Shown here: positions 33,831-45,212 of the stretch, piece by piece | Position numbering within the stretch: the first letter of the stretch is position 1 | Layout of the letters: the number at the start of each line of letters is the position of its first letter | Origin: Epiperipatus broadwayi | Taxonomy: Eukaryota > Onychophora > Udeonychophora > Euonychophora > Peripatidae | Direction of reading: 5' to 3' | NCBI GenBank assembly: GCA_028023455.1 | Contig: JAQFVV010006208.1 | Location: 5,934,963-5,998,962 of the forward strand | Length of the DNA stretch: 64,000 nucleotides | Translations under genes and position numbers: made by a program | The notes under the pieces: model-generated | Databases searched by the model: none | The model's input: the letters and a program-made list of their open reading frames with translations, nothing else | Told to the model about the DNA's origin: nothing

Positions 33831-35300
33831 ACAATTTGAAGCATACTATAGATTTAGTAAAGTGTTTTTTTACTGCAAAAGCAGAATTATTTTTTTAAGT
33901 GAAGAGAATATTTTAATAAATAGAAATGTTCAAAATTTTAGTCTAAGCATGATTTTTTTTCCACCTATAAGTTAACCTGGACCATGCATTTGTCATATTA
34001 CTTTCAATATTCATTTGAAATATAGTATACTATAGGTAAATAATATTTAATATTTTTTATATAATATACTACAAAAAAATGTCTATGAAACTTGATTATA
34101 TTATGGAAAAATGTTAAAATTTAAGATTAAGTATTGCTTACTTTAGCTTTAAATTACCTTTATTAGGTTTACAATATACATTGAAGATTATTTACAAGTC
34201 TTATTGAAACAAGAGATTTTAAATAGAAAAGCAATAAAGATGTTCATATAATTGAGCAATAATCAATATATATTTAATGCATTTTAATTAGTATATTCAA
34301 TAGCCAAGTCACTGTCTTGTTATTAATGAGATTAAATTCCATGTAGCTGCAAAAATATCAGCTGGTGCATGGGTTTGATCTCTGATCTTAATGTTATTTA
34401 ATTTTTTTTAGAAAAAAGTGATTTAGTATTGTGAAATGTGGGATTAAAGCTTAGTTAGCATCTTATGAACCAGAGTATGAAAGTAATGAATGTGGTAATT
34501 CTTATATAGGAAAAAGGGCCACTTTGTATATTTTTATGAGATTGTTGATTATTAGTGAGTTTGTATGAGTCATATTAATGATAAGAATATGAGAAGGAAG
34601 AAGTGAGGGAACAATCCATAAAAAAGTGTTCCAATGTTTCTTCATTTCTATGACAAATTTCTGAGCCTGTTTTGACAATGTTTGGAGTTTAAGGTGTGAC
34701 CCCCATTTTGTTTTGTTCTTTACCAGTTTCATTGATGAAAGTAATTTTTATAAGATGAAACTTTAAAACAATTGGTGATTCCAGATTAATTCTCAAAATT
34801 TAACAAATATCTTCTTAAAGAATGAATGGAACTTTTTTTTTTAAGTTGACTCACTGGATTTGTATTTTTGTTATATATTTTTTTCAGAGTATTAATAAAA
34901 ATTGTTTTTTTTTTGCTTACAATAGTTAGAATCAATGTATCAGTGATGTACCATAGGTTGGCTATCTCCTGTTAATGCTCAGTTGTACTTGTTCTCTTTA
35001 ATTAATAGCCAAAAATTAAAACAAAGAAGAAAATGTCAAGAAAGAGCACTGGAAAGAAAATTTAAAAGCCATTTGAAATTGCTATCATTTCATATCTATT
35101 TAGCCTTGAGCAATATTAACTTTATCACTTCCAATGCAGTTTAAAAGTTATAATTCGCTATTTGTTAGTCTGCTTTCAGAACTGGTTATATTTGCCAGTT
35201 TAATGAAGTTTATTTCAACTTTTTTGAATTAATAATTTCACTCTCTTTAGTAAAGATGCAATCGTCAGTGTCTATATAAACATATTAGATCATAGATAAA
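33831..35300. other. Intron 4 stretch: nothing recognised
   Basis: AT-rich. The 76-residue - strand frame at 34502-34732 has no domain. Confidence 0.45.
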
Positions 35301-35309
35301 GTGGTTACT

Positions 35310-36000
35310 AATCTTTATTGTAAAAAGGAAGTTGCAATGACAACAGATTGAGATTGTTATTGGTATTGTTAACTGTTGACTGCTTTTATATATTTATATA
35401 TAAAGGGATGAATTCCACCTTTATTGATTAAAGAAAGTTGCCTTGACAACAGATTGAGATTGTCATTGGTATTGTTAAGTGTTGACAGCTTTCATGTATT
35501 TATATAAATAAAGGGATGATGATTAAAGAAGGTTGCCTTGACAACAGATTGAGATTGTTATTGTTATTGGTATTGTTAACTGTTGACTGCTTTTATGTAT
35601 TTATATATAAAGGGATGAATTCCACCTTTATTGATTAAAGAAAGTTGCCTTGACAACAGATTGAGATTGTCATTGGTATTGTTAAGTGTTGACAGCTTTC
35701 ATGTATTTATATAAATAAAGGGATGATGATTAAAGAAGGTTGCCTTGACAACAGATGGAGTTTTTTTTTTTTTATATTTTTATTTTTTTTTTTTTTTTTT
35801 TATTTAAAAAAGGAAGGAATTCCCCCTTTTTTATTAAAAAAAGGTGCCTTTAACACCAGATTGAGATTATCATTGGTATTGTTAAGTGTTGACAGCTTTC
35901 ATGTATTTATATAAATAAAGGGATGATGATTAAAGAAGGTTGCCTTGACAACAGATTGAGATTTTTATTGGTATTGTTTAAGTAAGGACTGCTTTCATGC
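35310..36000. repeat. Tandem array with alternating long and short units, one unit garbled
   Basis: TTGCCTTGACAACAGATTGA marks seven units (near 35332, 35437, 35530, 35646, 35739, 35846 and 35939). Spacing alternates between about 93 and 105-116 bp, i.e. a roughly 208-bp dimer. Units differ by GAATTCCACC (long) or GATGATGATT (short). The long unit at 35760-35850 is replaced by T, A and C homopolymers that still follow the outline of the expected unit. Confidence 0.9.
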
Positions 36001-36628
36001 ACTTATACTTATGAATTTTGGATAGAGATAAAATGTATGTACTGTAAGGGGGATACTTGCCAATTTCTCTAAGATGATGTGACATCTTCATGGAGAAAAT
36101 GGGAATATCATTAAAATTGGTTACTCATTTTTATTATTAGAGATCAGTTTTAAATAAATATGGCTATTCTAATTCCAGAGGGGAAAAAATTCGAAAGATA
36201 AAAAAGATAAAAGTTCTGTGGTGACTTTATAAATCACTCTATGGCCCATAAATGTTCACATATATCACCTGCTCATCCCCAAATGTTTTATTTGAAATGT
36301 GTTTTAATTTATTCTAATACAATTTTTTTTTCTTGAAAGATTTCTAAATATTGTTTTCCACTATATTCTATTTTAGCATATTGTAAAATCGTTGGAATGC
36401 ATTGTGATCATAAATAATTACAGAAATAGAACTGCTCTCACCAAAATCAAATCTGCTCTAATAAAATAGATGCATTATCATTACATCCAATAAATTGAAG
36501 AACATGTCTTTAAAATTTGCATCATATTTTCAGAATCTTCCAGGATATCTTTATATGACTAAAAGATTGCAAATTTATAATGTTTTTTTTTTGTTTGTTT
36601 AACTTTGAAATTTACAAATTTTATTTTT

Positions 36629-36829
36629 AAAGTAATGTTTAATAAGGCTATAACCTTAAGACCATGTGCCTAAAAAAATGACAGTAGGGATCTCTGCAAA
36701 TCTTTAACACAAGATTTATTTAAAAGACAAGATTCGCCTTGTGTTAAAGATTTGCAGAGGTCCCCGTCCCTACTGTCGTTTTTTCAGGCGCATAGTCTTA
36801 AGGTTATAGCCTTATTAAATATTACTTTA
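36629..36829. repeat. Foldback MITE, same family as 4207-4350
   Basis: The arms AAAGTAATGTTTAATAAGG and CTATAACCTTAAG return inverted at 36798-36829. The inner arms share ACAGTAGGGATCTCTGCAAA and CTTTAACACAAG. The two family members keep the same order of blocks. Confidence 0.9.
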
Positions 36830-36869
36830 AGTAACAAGTATGTGCTTTATAAATATAATTATTAAAATT

Positions 36870-37060
36870 TTATTTTTGTGCGGGGAAATGGTGATCTGGA
36901 CCAACTGATGAATGCTGGTTCAATACGAAATACATATGTTGGAAATCATTTATTTTTTTCGCATGTATGTGGTCATGTGTATCGTTTGTATAAGATAAAG
37001 TAGATGACCTAAGGAAGCTTGAAAGTTTAGGTTAAAATCCCTCTAACTACATCTAGATTA
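36870..37060 (+). mobile_element. F3 repeat, partial
   Basis: Starts beside the hammerhead and ends with GCTTGAAAGTTTAGG and TTAAAATCCCTC, the F3 terminal block. Confidence 0.75.
36888..36954 (+). ncRNA. Hammerhead ribozyme, F3 family
   Basis: GGTGATC-TGG-ACCAA, CTGATGA at 36905-36911, ATGCTG-GTT-CAATAC, GAAAT, ACAT, ATG, TTGGA, AATCATTTATT. Stems are largely kept, but the cleavage position is G, which hammerheads do not cleave well. Confidence 0.65.
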
Positions 37061-38380
37061 AAAGTATGTAGAATATTGTATTTAAATATTAAATTTTATT
37101 TTTGAAATTTGTTAATGCATTTTGAAAGAATAACTTAAAAATTGCTATAAATTTTAAAATTCTAAATAATTATAGGAAGACAACAATTTTTCTTTGACAA
37201 TTGCTCTTACATCACAATGTTTGTTGTCATGCTGTTGGAAATGTTGGTATATTAATCATATGGTTAATTGCTTAGGAGATTGTAGTATATGCGCCCTCTA
37301 GTGACAAATTATGCCCAATAGTTTTATTTTAATAATGTTACTGTAATTATTTGTATATTGATTAATAATCAGTTTCAGATTATTTTAAATTATTCTTTTT
37401 TATTTTTAACTTTTTATGAAATAATAAAAATTGTAAGGAAATTATTTTTTTAATAGCTTTTAGAAACTCAGCATTCTGTAAATGTTGGTTTTCAAAAATC
37501 TAAAAAGTTAAAAGGTAAAAAAAAATTGGAGAAAATGATTTTATCTTCAAGTTTAAATGTGTAAATCATTTAATCTTAACTTCAATATAAAAAGTACTTC
37601 GAAATTATATTAAGATTGTTGAGCACTGCATGAGAGGTCTCAGGTATACTGTACTTCCAAACTTGATAATAGTACTGCTTTTCGAGTATGTATATTTTTT
37701 TGCACTATAGAATTAATATTTTTTTTATATAATCTGGTAATTTTTATTAATATTCTATTGGTTCCTATTTTTATTGACCATTTAACTATGTAATCTTATG
37801 AAAGTTGTATCACAAACTTTAAGCTGATACAAATACAGAGATAGATAACAGAATTATTTATGAAAGGATTTTCATTATCAACATATGTTTTGGCACAACA
37901 TACAAATTAGTTTTGCATTTCTATGAATACGATAAATATTTATATGGTACAGATTTTAATAATTGTTACATACTCTGAGCTAAGTATATGGTAACAAGTT
38001 TGTCAAGTTTTTTTAATGATTTATGCACTTTTATATATTAGTCAAATAATTGGTTAAAAAATTAAGTAAATACACTTTCGAAACCAATAAGATATAATAT
38101 TTTACACTAGATGATAAGATGTTCAATATGGTATCTTTATTTTAAATGAAGATATAACTTAAACTTTTTTATTTAATTAAAAAATATTTTTTTGATTCTT
38201 GCACCATGTTGACATGGTGTTTTCATTCCATTAGATTAATTCATTAGTGCAAATAGTAATACTGCAAAAGAGGTTTGACAAAAATCTAATTCCCATCATT
38301 TAAAAATTATGTATATATATTTTTTACAAGAAGCAAACTTCATCAAGGAGGTGGGGGAATATAAATATGAATTATTCAAA
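37061..38380. other. Intron 4 stretch: nothing recognised
   Basis: Very AT-rich; no ORF or repeat that I can pair. Confidence 0.5.
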
Positions 38381-38669
38381 TGTATAAAGTTCATCTTACT
38401 ATAAATATGTGAATGCCATAAGTTCTTGAAAGCGCTAAGCCGTATTTAATTTACAGAAATAACAAGCTTCTCTATAGTTGTGTATAAACGCACTTATTTC
38501 ATTCCATATAGAAGAAGTATAAACAGTTAATGTCATTACATTTATATACTATATATTCACAAAGGTTGTCATGATATAGTGGATAAATGCAATCATCTCA
38601 TATATATATATTCCACAATGGTCTTAATTCAGATAAAATTTGATATTTTACAAACAGCTTAAAATTTAT

Positions 38670-39035
38670 AAAACAGGCAAAACTCTCTATATGTATTGCC
38701 ACTCAGTGCAAGCCAGAGTAATCAATGGATGTCAGAAGGCTTGTGCATAAAATCCCCATCTAGTGCCTACTCATCCAATATCCCCAGACTAGTTTCTGGA
38801 TCTGAAAGCACTGCACCTAGATCTTAGGATCTAATGCAACGCTAAGATCTAGGTGCAATACTCTCAGATCCAAGGCTCCTCACTGACGAGGACCACAAGC
38901 CAGAAACTAGTCTGGGGATATTGGATGAGTAGGCACTAGATGGGGATTTTATGCACAAGCCTTCTGGCATCCATTGATTACTCTGGCTTGCACTGAGTGG
39001 CAATATGTGTAGAGAGTTTTGCCTGTTTTAATAAC
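38670..39035. mobile_element. F1 palindromic element, near full length
   Basis: Termini AAACAGGCAAAACTCTC and GAGAGTTTTGCCTGTTTT. The arms are inverted copies of about 105 bp with high identity. The left arm has lost its hammerhead core through a deletion (TTTCTGGATCTGAAAGC); the right one is intact. The centre holds GATCTAGGTGCA in both orientations. Confidence 0.92.
38868..38926 (+). ncRNA. Type I hammerhead ribozyme (F1 family)
   Basis: ATCCAA-GGC-TCCTCA, CTGACGA at 38883-38889, stem-loop II GGAC-CACAA-GCCA, GAAAC, TA, GTC at 38910-38912, TGGGGA-TA-TTGGAT. Inner stem I pairs 6/6 (one G-U), outer 6/6. Stem II is weakened by a swapped G/A. Confidence 0.82.
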
Positions 39036-39360
39036 AGTTAAGAGCAAGCATAAGAAATGTTGATCATGTGATGTTTATTGGCTTAAAACCAATCCTGCCC
39101 AATAGGATAGTGGTGGTTATGGTATATGAGTTAATGAGCTTGGATTGAAAATATTATAGTGTTTTCAATTTAAGTCTCATAGTTTTGTAGTTAAGTAGAG
39201 ATAAAAGGTGGCTGCCGGAGGGTAGCATTAGATTCTAAGATCTATGTTCAGTGCTTTCAGCTTCAATGCTCCTCACTGATGAGGGCCACAAGCCAGAAAC
39301 TAGTCTGGGGATATTGGATGAGTAAACACTAGATGGGGATTTTATGCACAAGCCTGGATT
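39036..39360 (+). mobile_element. F1 repeat, outer block plus second truncated arm
   Basis: 39036-39200 holds the block found outside other F1 copies (GATCATGTGATGTTTATTGG, CCAATCCTGCCCAATAGG), followed by a partial F1 unit with a hammerhead that stops at GCACAAGCCTGG. Confidence 0.75.
39261..39319 (+). ncRNA. Type I hammerhead ribozyme (F1 family)
   Basis: CTTCAA-TGC-TCCTCA, CTGATGA at 39276-39282, stem-loop II GGGC-CACAA-GCCA, GAAAC, TA, GTC at 39303-39305, TGGGGA-TA-TTGGAT. This is the F1 copy closest to a textbook core. Outer stem I has 5 of 6 pairs. Confidence 0.85.
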
Positions 39361-40170
39361 GAGCACTTTTTTTTTTCAAAAAGTCAGACCAGAGTAAAAC
39401 AAGAAAGGAAAACTATTAAAATCATTGCTAACTAGCAGTTGTTTGATTCTGTATATAATGTATTCTCCATTATCTTGGAGGCAGAATAATGAAAAACCAT
39501 TTATTATGCATAGAGCTATTTAAAACTGTTTTCTCTTTAACATTATATTGATATGTTTCTAACAAATTAGCTTATAAATATATAATTATGTATAGGTAAT
39601 GACATTAACTGTTTATACTTCTTCTATACGGAATGTAATAAATGTGCTTATACACAACTATAGAATAGCTTGTTATTTCTATAAATTAAATATGGCTTAG
39701 CGGCTTCAAGAACCTATGGCATTCTCATATTCATAGCAAGACAAACTATAATCATAATGAAGAGAGGAGTGTCTATTTGAAGAGCCTCAGACAAGCTAGA
39801 ACATAGCACTATATTCCTTGAACACCAAAAGGTGATAGGTCATAAATTTTTCCCCTTATACAAATATGTTGAATGAAATTATTCAAAGAGAAAAATAAGA
39901 GAGGCTTGCTGTATAGCTAATAATATGAATGCTATCATCCGTACAGACTCATCCTTCCCTTTCTCCAAAAAATGGACACTCTAATTTAAATATTTAGCAT
40001 CAAATTTAAAAAAATTTAAATCTATCCAAATATATACAATTACACTCACCTCTCCATTATGGTTATAGTTTATCTTGTTATGAATATGAGAACGCCATCT
40101 TGAAAACGCTAAACCGTATTTAATTTATAGAAATAACAAGCTTCTTTAAAGTTGCATACAAGTGGACTTA

Positions 40171-41034
40171 TTACTATTATGTATAGGATTTATATACACA
40201 TTATGTTTTGAAAATACATTAAATGTTAGTCTGTTTTATTTCTGTACGTATTTCAATTTTGTTTTATTTTATTACTGCCTTGCAAAAAAAAAAAAATGGA
40301 GGTAGATCTTTTAGAATTAAGAATATTATTGTACTATTGATTTAAGGTGATCTAAAAATTACCAAATCTATTTTTTTTTTTTTTTGGTAGTTTTTTATAT
40401 CTATTTAGCTTTTAGATATTAATTAATATGAATATATTATTGAGACCTAAACTTAAGTGTTAACTTTGTAAATATGCTGCATCGTAATATTAAAATTGAC
40501 AGCACTCGTGTGAAAATTGAATTCATTTTCATCTTATCATTTAACAGTTTAATAAACAGACATGTAGATTAGACAATAATAACAAAGGCAAATTTCAAAT
40601 TTATATATATGCTTCGTTAAATAAAAGAAAATGTGCTACATAATTTGATACGGTGGTAAAGAGATAGATCCTAGCGCTCGTGGTTCCAGGGTTGTGACCT
40701 TGTATGTCACTTCTGGTGCTCAACCTTTTCATGAATTCCTGACCAATGACCCATTTAATTATTTTATTTATTTTAAAAATGTTATTGGTAAAAATGTGGG
40801 ATCAATTTTAAATTTCATGACCTATCTACCAAATAATCCATAAAAAATAAAAGCAGCTCTTTAACAACAAAGCAATACAGAAAATTTTTCATAAAAATGA
40901 ATTGACAACATTATGTTAAATAAAAGCAATAAAAATTATAATCCATAAAAATAAACATATGTATTTCTTGTAAATTTATTAAGCAGCCTTTAGGCAAGCA
41001 AAAAATACAAAAAAATATTCTATAAGCAATTAGT
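40171..41034. other. Intron 4 stretch: nothing firmly recognised
   Basis: AT-rich. 40660-40740 is less AT-rich (CCTAGCGCTCGTGGTTCCAG) and could be a decayed SINE head, but I cannot match it to the other SINEs. Confidence 0.4.
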
Positions 41035-42049
41035 GGTACTTATGGATAATACCGAAACCCAAAGTTGGCAGCCATTTTTTTTTGTTAATTATACATTTTC
41101 AGATGAATTGTTATCCTATAACCCTAACGAATATGTTTTACTTGTTAATATTAAAAAATATCTATAAATCGATTGTAATTAATAAAGAAGTTATATTTGT
41201 GGAAGTTTTGCTGGCGAAAAAAACCCATGTTAGTCACTTTTTGTTTTTGAAAAAAAATCCCTGTAAAAATTATATTTACTGCAGTTTGAATTATTGAATG
41301 TGTTTTATTTAAAATTTATTGTCATAGTTTTATGTTATTTCTGTGAATGGAATTTATAAGAGATTTGTTGCTATTTTTTAAAATTAATAGGAATTTATAA
41401 TCAATTTATTTAAGTATTTACTTCATTAGCATATAATCGATAACATATAAATGTGCTTTGTGCACAGATAATGAAGTTAGTAAAAGCAAATAATACTCTG
41501 CAGTTTAATGAGCTGATCACTTGCAGAAGGCTTTATGCTTCCATAATCATAGCTACTAAAGTGTTGAGAACTATACACTTGTTGTGTGCAAATTAATGCA
41601 GTGATTAAAGAGACCATTTTAACTATACACATGTTGTATGCAAATTAATGCAGTGATTAAAGAGACCATTTTAACTATACACATGTTGTATGCAAATTAA
41701 TGCAGTGATTAAATAGACCATTTTTGAGAGAGAGAAAAGCGACGCATCCTTTTCTCTCGAAAATGGTCTCTTTAATCATTTTGCATTAATTTGCATATAT
41801 TTGCATACATGTGTATATCAAGCTTCTGAAAGTGCTCAGCTCATTAAATTGCAGAGTATTATTTACTTTTACAAACGTCATTATCTGTGCGCAAACACAT
41901 ATATATTTATATAATCAATTTATTGATATTTTTTAATATTAACAAGTAAAACATATTCATGAGAGTTGTGGGATAACTATGCCCCTGAAAATGTATATTT
42001 AAAAAAAAATGGCTGCTATCTTTCAGTTCTGGGATTGTTTGTAAGTACC
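41035..42049. mobile_element. Terminal-inverted-repeat element containing a nested foldback
   Basis: The left terminus GGTACTTATGGATAATACCG, then TGGCAGCCATTTTTTTT and ATACATTTTCAG, return inverted at 41980-42049 (CTGAAAATGTATAT, AATGGCTGCTATC, TAAGTACC). The terminus resembles that of 43873-44729 (GGTATTTATGAG...AAGTACC). The middle (41450-41910) is a second foldback. No transposase was seen; the 71-codon frame at 41082 is chance. Confidence 0.75.
41450..41910. repeat. Nested F4-type foldback with a 52-bp triplication in one arm
   Basis: Outer arms GTGCACAGATAATGAAG and GCAGTTTAATGAGCTGA pair with sequences at 41840-41895. The 52-bp unit (AACTATACACATGTTGTATG, TTAATGCAGTGATTAAAGAG) is repeated three times at 41569-41726 in the left arm only, while the right arm has one copy. 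The loop is a hairpin of GAGAGAAAAG and its complement. Confidence 0.9.
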
Positions 42050-42309
42050 AAATTAATTAATGGCCATAAGTATGTTAATAAAAGTAAACAAATAAAAATA
42101 TGAGAACAAAGATAAAATGGGTAGGTCTTGTTTTGTATTTTGTCTTAAAATTAATAAATAGCAATAAGTATATTGAATAAAAGCTTTTTAGCAAGAAAAT
42201 CTATGCAAATAATAATTGATAGCAATATATGTCTTAAATAAAAACAATTTTAACAAATATATAAGAAATTAATTAATATAAATAAAATATCTGTTAATTA
42301 GAACAAAAT

Positions 42310-42430
42310 TGTAATCATAATAAAAATACTAAAATATAACAGTAATAAACTATTATAAATAGTCTTCTGCAGATGGTTTATAATAGTTTATTACTGTAAT
42401 ATTTTAGCATTTTTATTATGATTAAGAAAT
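42310..42430. repeat. Foldback repeat
   Basis: TAATCATAATAAAAATACTA and ACAGTAATAAACTATTATAA return inverted after a 25-base loop. Confidence 0.9.
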
Positions 42431-42524
42431 TAATTGTATATATTTGTTTGTTCTAATAGGAAATTCAAAACAATAAAAAAAAAGAATCTATTATAATTTA
42501 AGTAATAGTAATATATAGGATATA

Positions 42525-42850
42525 TGAGCACAGATCTTGACACGATCCACCACTCTTCATTCTATCTCATAATACTGATACACTTGAACACATATGTCAA
42601 AAAGATAAATAATCACCAATATACGGATTTCATGCTAAACCAGCAATCATCAGTTGGTCCAGATTACCACTCCACCCATATATGCAATAAGTGCTTAGAT
42701 ATATATTAAGATAGTCAATCTGCTTACTTTAATGGACAGACTTCAATCCACTCAACACTCCAACTCTTCAACCGTCCATCCAGTTGAAAATCTGATGATG
42801 GAATGCTTAAAGGTCACCCTGAGGCTGAGATTCTTGTCACACCCATGTTA
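42525..42850 (-). mobile_element. F3 repeat, near full length
   Basis: Contains all F3 blocks in - orientation: TTCCATCATCAGATTTTCAA, CATTAAAGTAAGCAG, hammerhead, TTCAAGTGTATCAG, TATGAGATAG. 88% or so similar by eye to the neighbouring copy at 42985. Confidence 0.85.
42604..42668 (-). ncRNA. Type I hammerhead ribozyme, F3 family
   Basis: On the - strand: GGTAATC-TGG-ACCAA, CTGATGA, TTGCTG-GTT-TAGCAT, GAAAT, CCGT, ATA, TTGGT, GATTATTTATC. Inner stem I is 5/5, the outer helix continues, and stem II pairs except at its base. Confidence 0.75.
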
Positions 42851-42919
42851 ACCTAAAGCCAATCTGGCCCCTCATATACAGGATATAATGCATTTAATAC
42901 ATATACGAGGGTTGGGCAG

Positions 42920-43355
42920 ACATCTCTACTATGTAATAACTGAAATACAGGCTTATTATATACCTGTATCAATATATGTAATATATAGGGTATATGAGCG
43001 CAGACTTTCACCCGACCCATCACTCTCCACTCTATCTCATAACACTAATACACTTGAACACATATATGTTGAAAAGATAAACAATTAGCAATATACGTAT
43101 TTCATGCTAAACGAGCAATCATCAGTTGGTCCAGATTATTATCTCTACACATATATGCAATAAGTGCTCAGATATATATTAAAATAGCCAATCTGCATAC
43201 TTTAATTATCAGGCTTCAATCCATTCCACACTCCAATTCTTCAACTGTTCATCCAATTGAAAATCTGATGATGAAACACTCATATACCCTATATATTACA
43301 TATATTGATATAGGTATATAATAAGCCTGTATTTCAGTTATTAAGTAATAGTAGT
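42920..43355. mobile_element. F3 repeat held in the loop of a palindrome
   Basis: An F3 unit (42985-43305, - strand) is flanked by inverted arms: TAACTGAAATACAGGCTTAT and GTAATATATAGGGTATATGA on the left, their complements at 43282-43345 on the right. The arms pair almost perfectly over about 65 bp. Confidence 0.88.
43076..43143 (-). ncRNA. Hammerhead ribozyme, F3 family
   Basis: On the - strand: GATAATAATC-TGG-ACCAA, CTGATGA, TTGCTC-GTT-TAGCAT, GAAAT, ACGT, ATA, TTGCT, AATTGTTTATC. Core intact; one mismatch in inner stem I and one in stem II. Confidence 0.7.
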
Positions 43356-43872
43356 AATAAATGTTTGAAATGTAATTTCAAATTAGAACTAATTTCATGT
43401 ATACAAAATATAAATATATTCTGATTCACATTTTGACTTGAAAATTTCCACCATAAACAATCCAGAGTCGACTATAAAAGTTATTAATATTTGCCTCTCT
43501 TTTTTTAAAAAAAAATTGTATTTGTCCTCTGCTCCAAAAACATTATTATATCAGTATGGTAATAAAATGAATAAAAAATGATCCATAACAAATTATTTGC
43601 ATATATACATAAATGTGTATTTGTCCAAAACAAATAAGTATTCCACAGCAATTTAAATTTCTTCAAAAATTACATATCAAAATGTGAAAATAAAAATGGA
43701 ATAGTTCATTTAAAATGAGGTTAGTTTTTTATTTTTAATAATAATAAAAATGTTTGTTAATGCAATTGTTACAATGTAATAAATTACATTTGCCAGATAT
43801 TAACATTACTTGTTGATATTATTTATTATTTTTTTTATTATTTTGCAATTTGTTTGGAATAAATAAATACAT

Positions 43873-44729
43873 GGTATTTATGAGTTTTCCAGTTAACCAA
43901 GATGGCAACCCATATTTTTGATGTCTACAATTTTGCCTCCCCCCCCCTTCCAAAAAAATATTTACAAAAAAGTGCCTGCTAAGAAATGTCATAGTTTCAT
44001 ATATATATATATTGCTTATAACACTTCTTTCATATACACTTCAATGCAAACAAATTTTCTTAAAAACTTCTTTATTTTCCTTACAGTTTCGACTATCCAG
44101 CAGTCTTCATCAGAGCTTTATGCTTCTTCTCTGCTTTTTGTCATAGTTAATATTTACATTTTATTTTTTATTATTGTTATTTTAAAAAAACAAATCATTG
44201 CGGAAAAATTAATTACAATATTTCTAGTTTTTTTTTCTGGATTAACTTATTAATAGAAAAATGAAAAAAAAATATAAACACAATATTTACACTTTATTTA
44301 TGTCGACTGCATGCAATCATTTGTGAACATTAACACACGTTTTTCGGGAGGGCAGGATTTCGTACCTTTGCAAATAGTCCACTGCATCACATTCTGTGTT
44401 AGGAAGGTCCCAAATTTTTATCATTATGACAATTTACCAAAAAAAAAAAACTGCTGGCAAAGAGAAATATGCTGAAGTGAACCAAAGTCCGACAATGTTA
44501 ACAGTGTCTTGTCGCTTCCCATATTATAATATAAGTAGCAAAAAAAAATTGAAATAAAGCTTCTTAATGAAATTTATCCGAATTTGTTCCCTTTTTTAAA
44601 AAATTTAACAATTAATTTATTCATTTTGTTTTAATAACTAACACCTCTATAGATTATAGGCCCTCGAAACTGTATATTTATCAAAAATAGTGTTTGCCAT
44701 CTTGGTTTACAGGAAAACTCACAAGTACC
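43873..44729. mobile_element. Non-autonomous terminal-inverted-repeat element (copy 2)
   Basis: GAGTTTTCCAGTTAACCAAG and GGCAACCCATATTTTTGATG return inverted at 44670-44729. The interior (44260-44700) is the reverse complement of 5400-5830. It carries, at 44085-44118, a single copy (- strand) of the CTGATGA-a-GACTG...GAAAC motif. The 111-residue + strand frame is chance. Confidence 0.8.
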
Positions 44730-45120
44730 AAATAAACCTATTTTATTTCATTGAATTAAATTTTTCATTGCTTTCTCCTCCGTAACATCATTCAGCAGGT
44801 ACTATACCTATGTTCCTTTTCTGTAAAATTTAACCAATCTGATGATTATTATTTTAATAGATATACTAAAGACAATTATCTGCAGATTATAGTTTAAAAG
44901 CTATTTTAACAAATAGTATTAATGTGCATTAATTATTATATCTAATTTAATAGTAAACTATCAGTAATATTAATTAAATATATATGTAAATTGATTCATC
45001 TAAGTGCAGCTGAATAGATATGGCAACACGACTGTTTTTCATCATTATTTTCGTCTAATTTTTTTAGTAATTACTTGTTACATATATATTAGCTAATAAG
45101 AGCATGTGATGTGATGTATT
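44730..45120. other. Spacer without recognised feature
   Basis: AT-rich sequence between the inverted-repeat element and the 3' end of the LINE on the - strand. Confidence 0.4.
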
Positions 45121-45212
45121 GTGGCTTCTCCTTAAACGAAGTCAAGAATATCTCAGCAATTATGCCCAGATAAACCTGTTAGCCACTTTCTTTTACATTC
45201 CCCACTCTAAAT

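Larger units (their letters stand above)
38385..39765. repeat. F4 arms inverted around two F1 copies
   Basis: 38385-38560 (GTGAATGCCATAAGTTCTTG, AAGCGCTAAGCC, TAACAAGCTTCTCTATAGTT, ATAAACAGTTAATGTCATTA) is inverted at 39595-39765. F1 sequence occupies the space between, so F1 may have inserted into an F4 foldback. A third F4 arm lies at 40070-40170. Confidence 0.8.

Noticed and set aside
35723-35914. 63-residue open frame with poly-Phe
   Set aside because: Arises from the garbled homopolymer unit of the tandem array.
35310-36000. CRISPR-like array
   Set aside because: Units are contiguous tandem repeats without unique spacers, in a eukaryotic intron.
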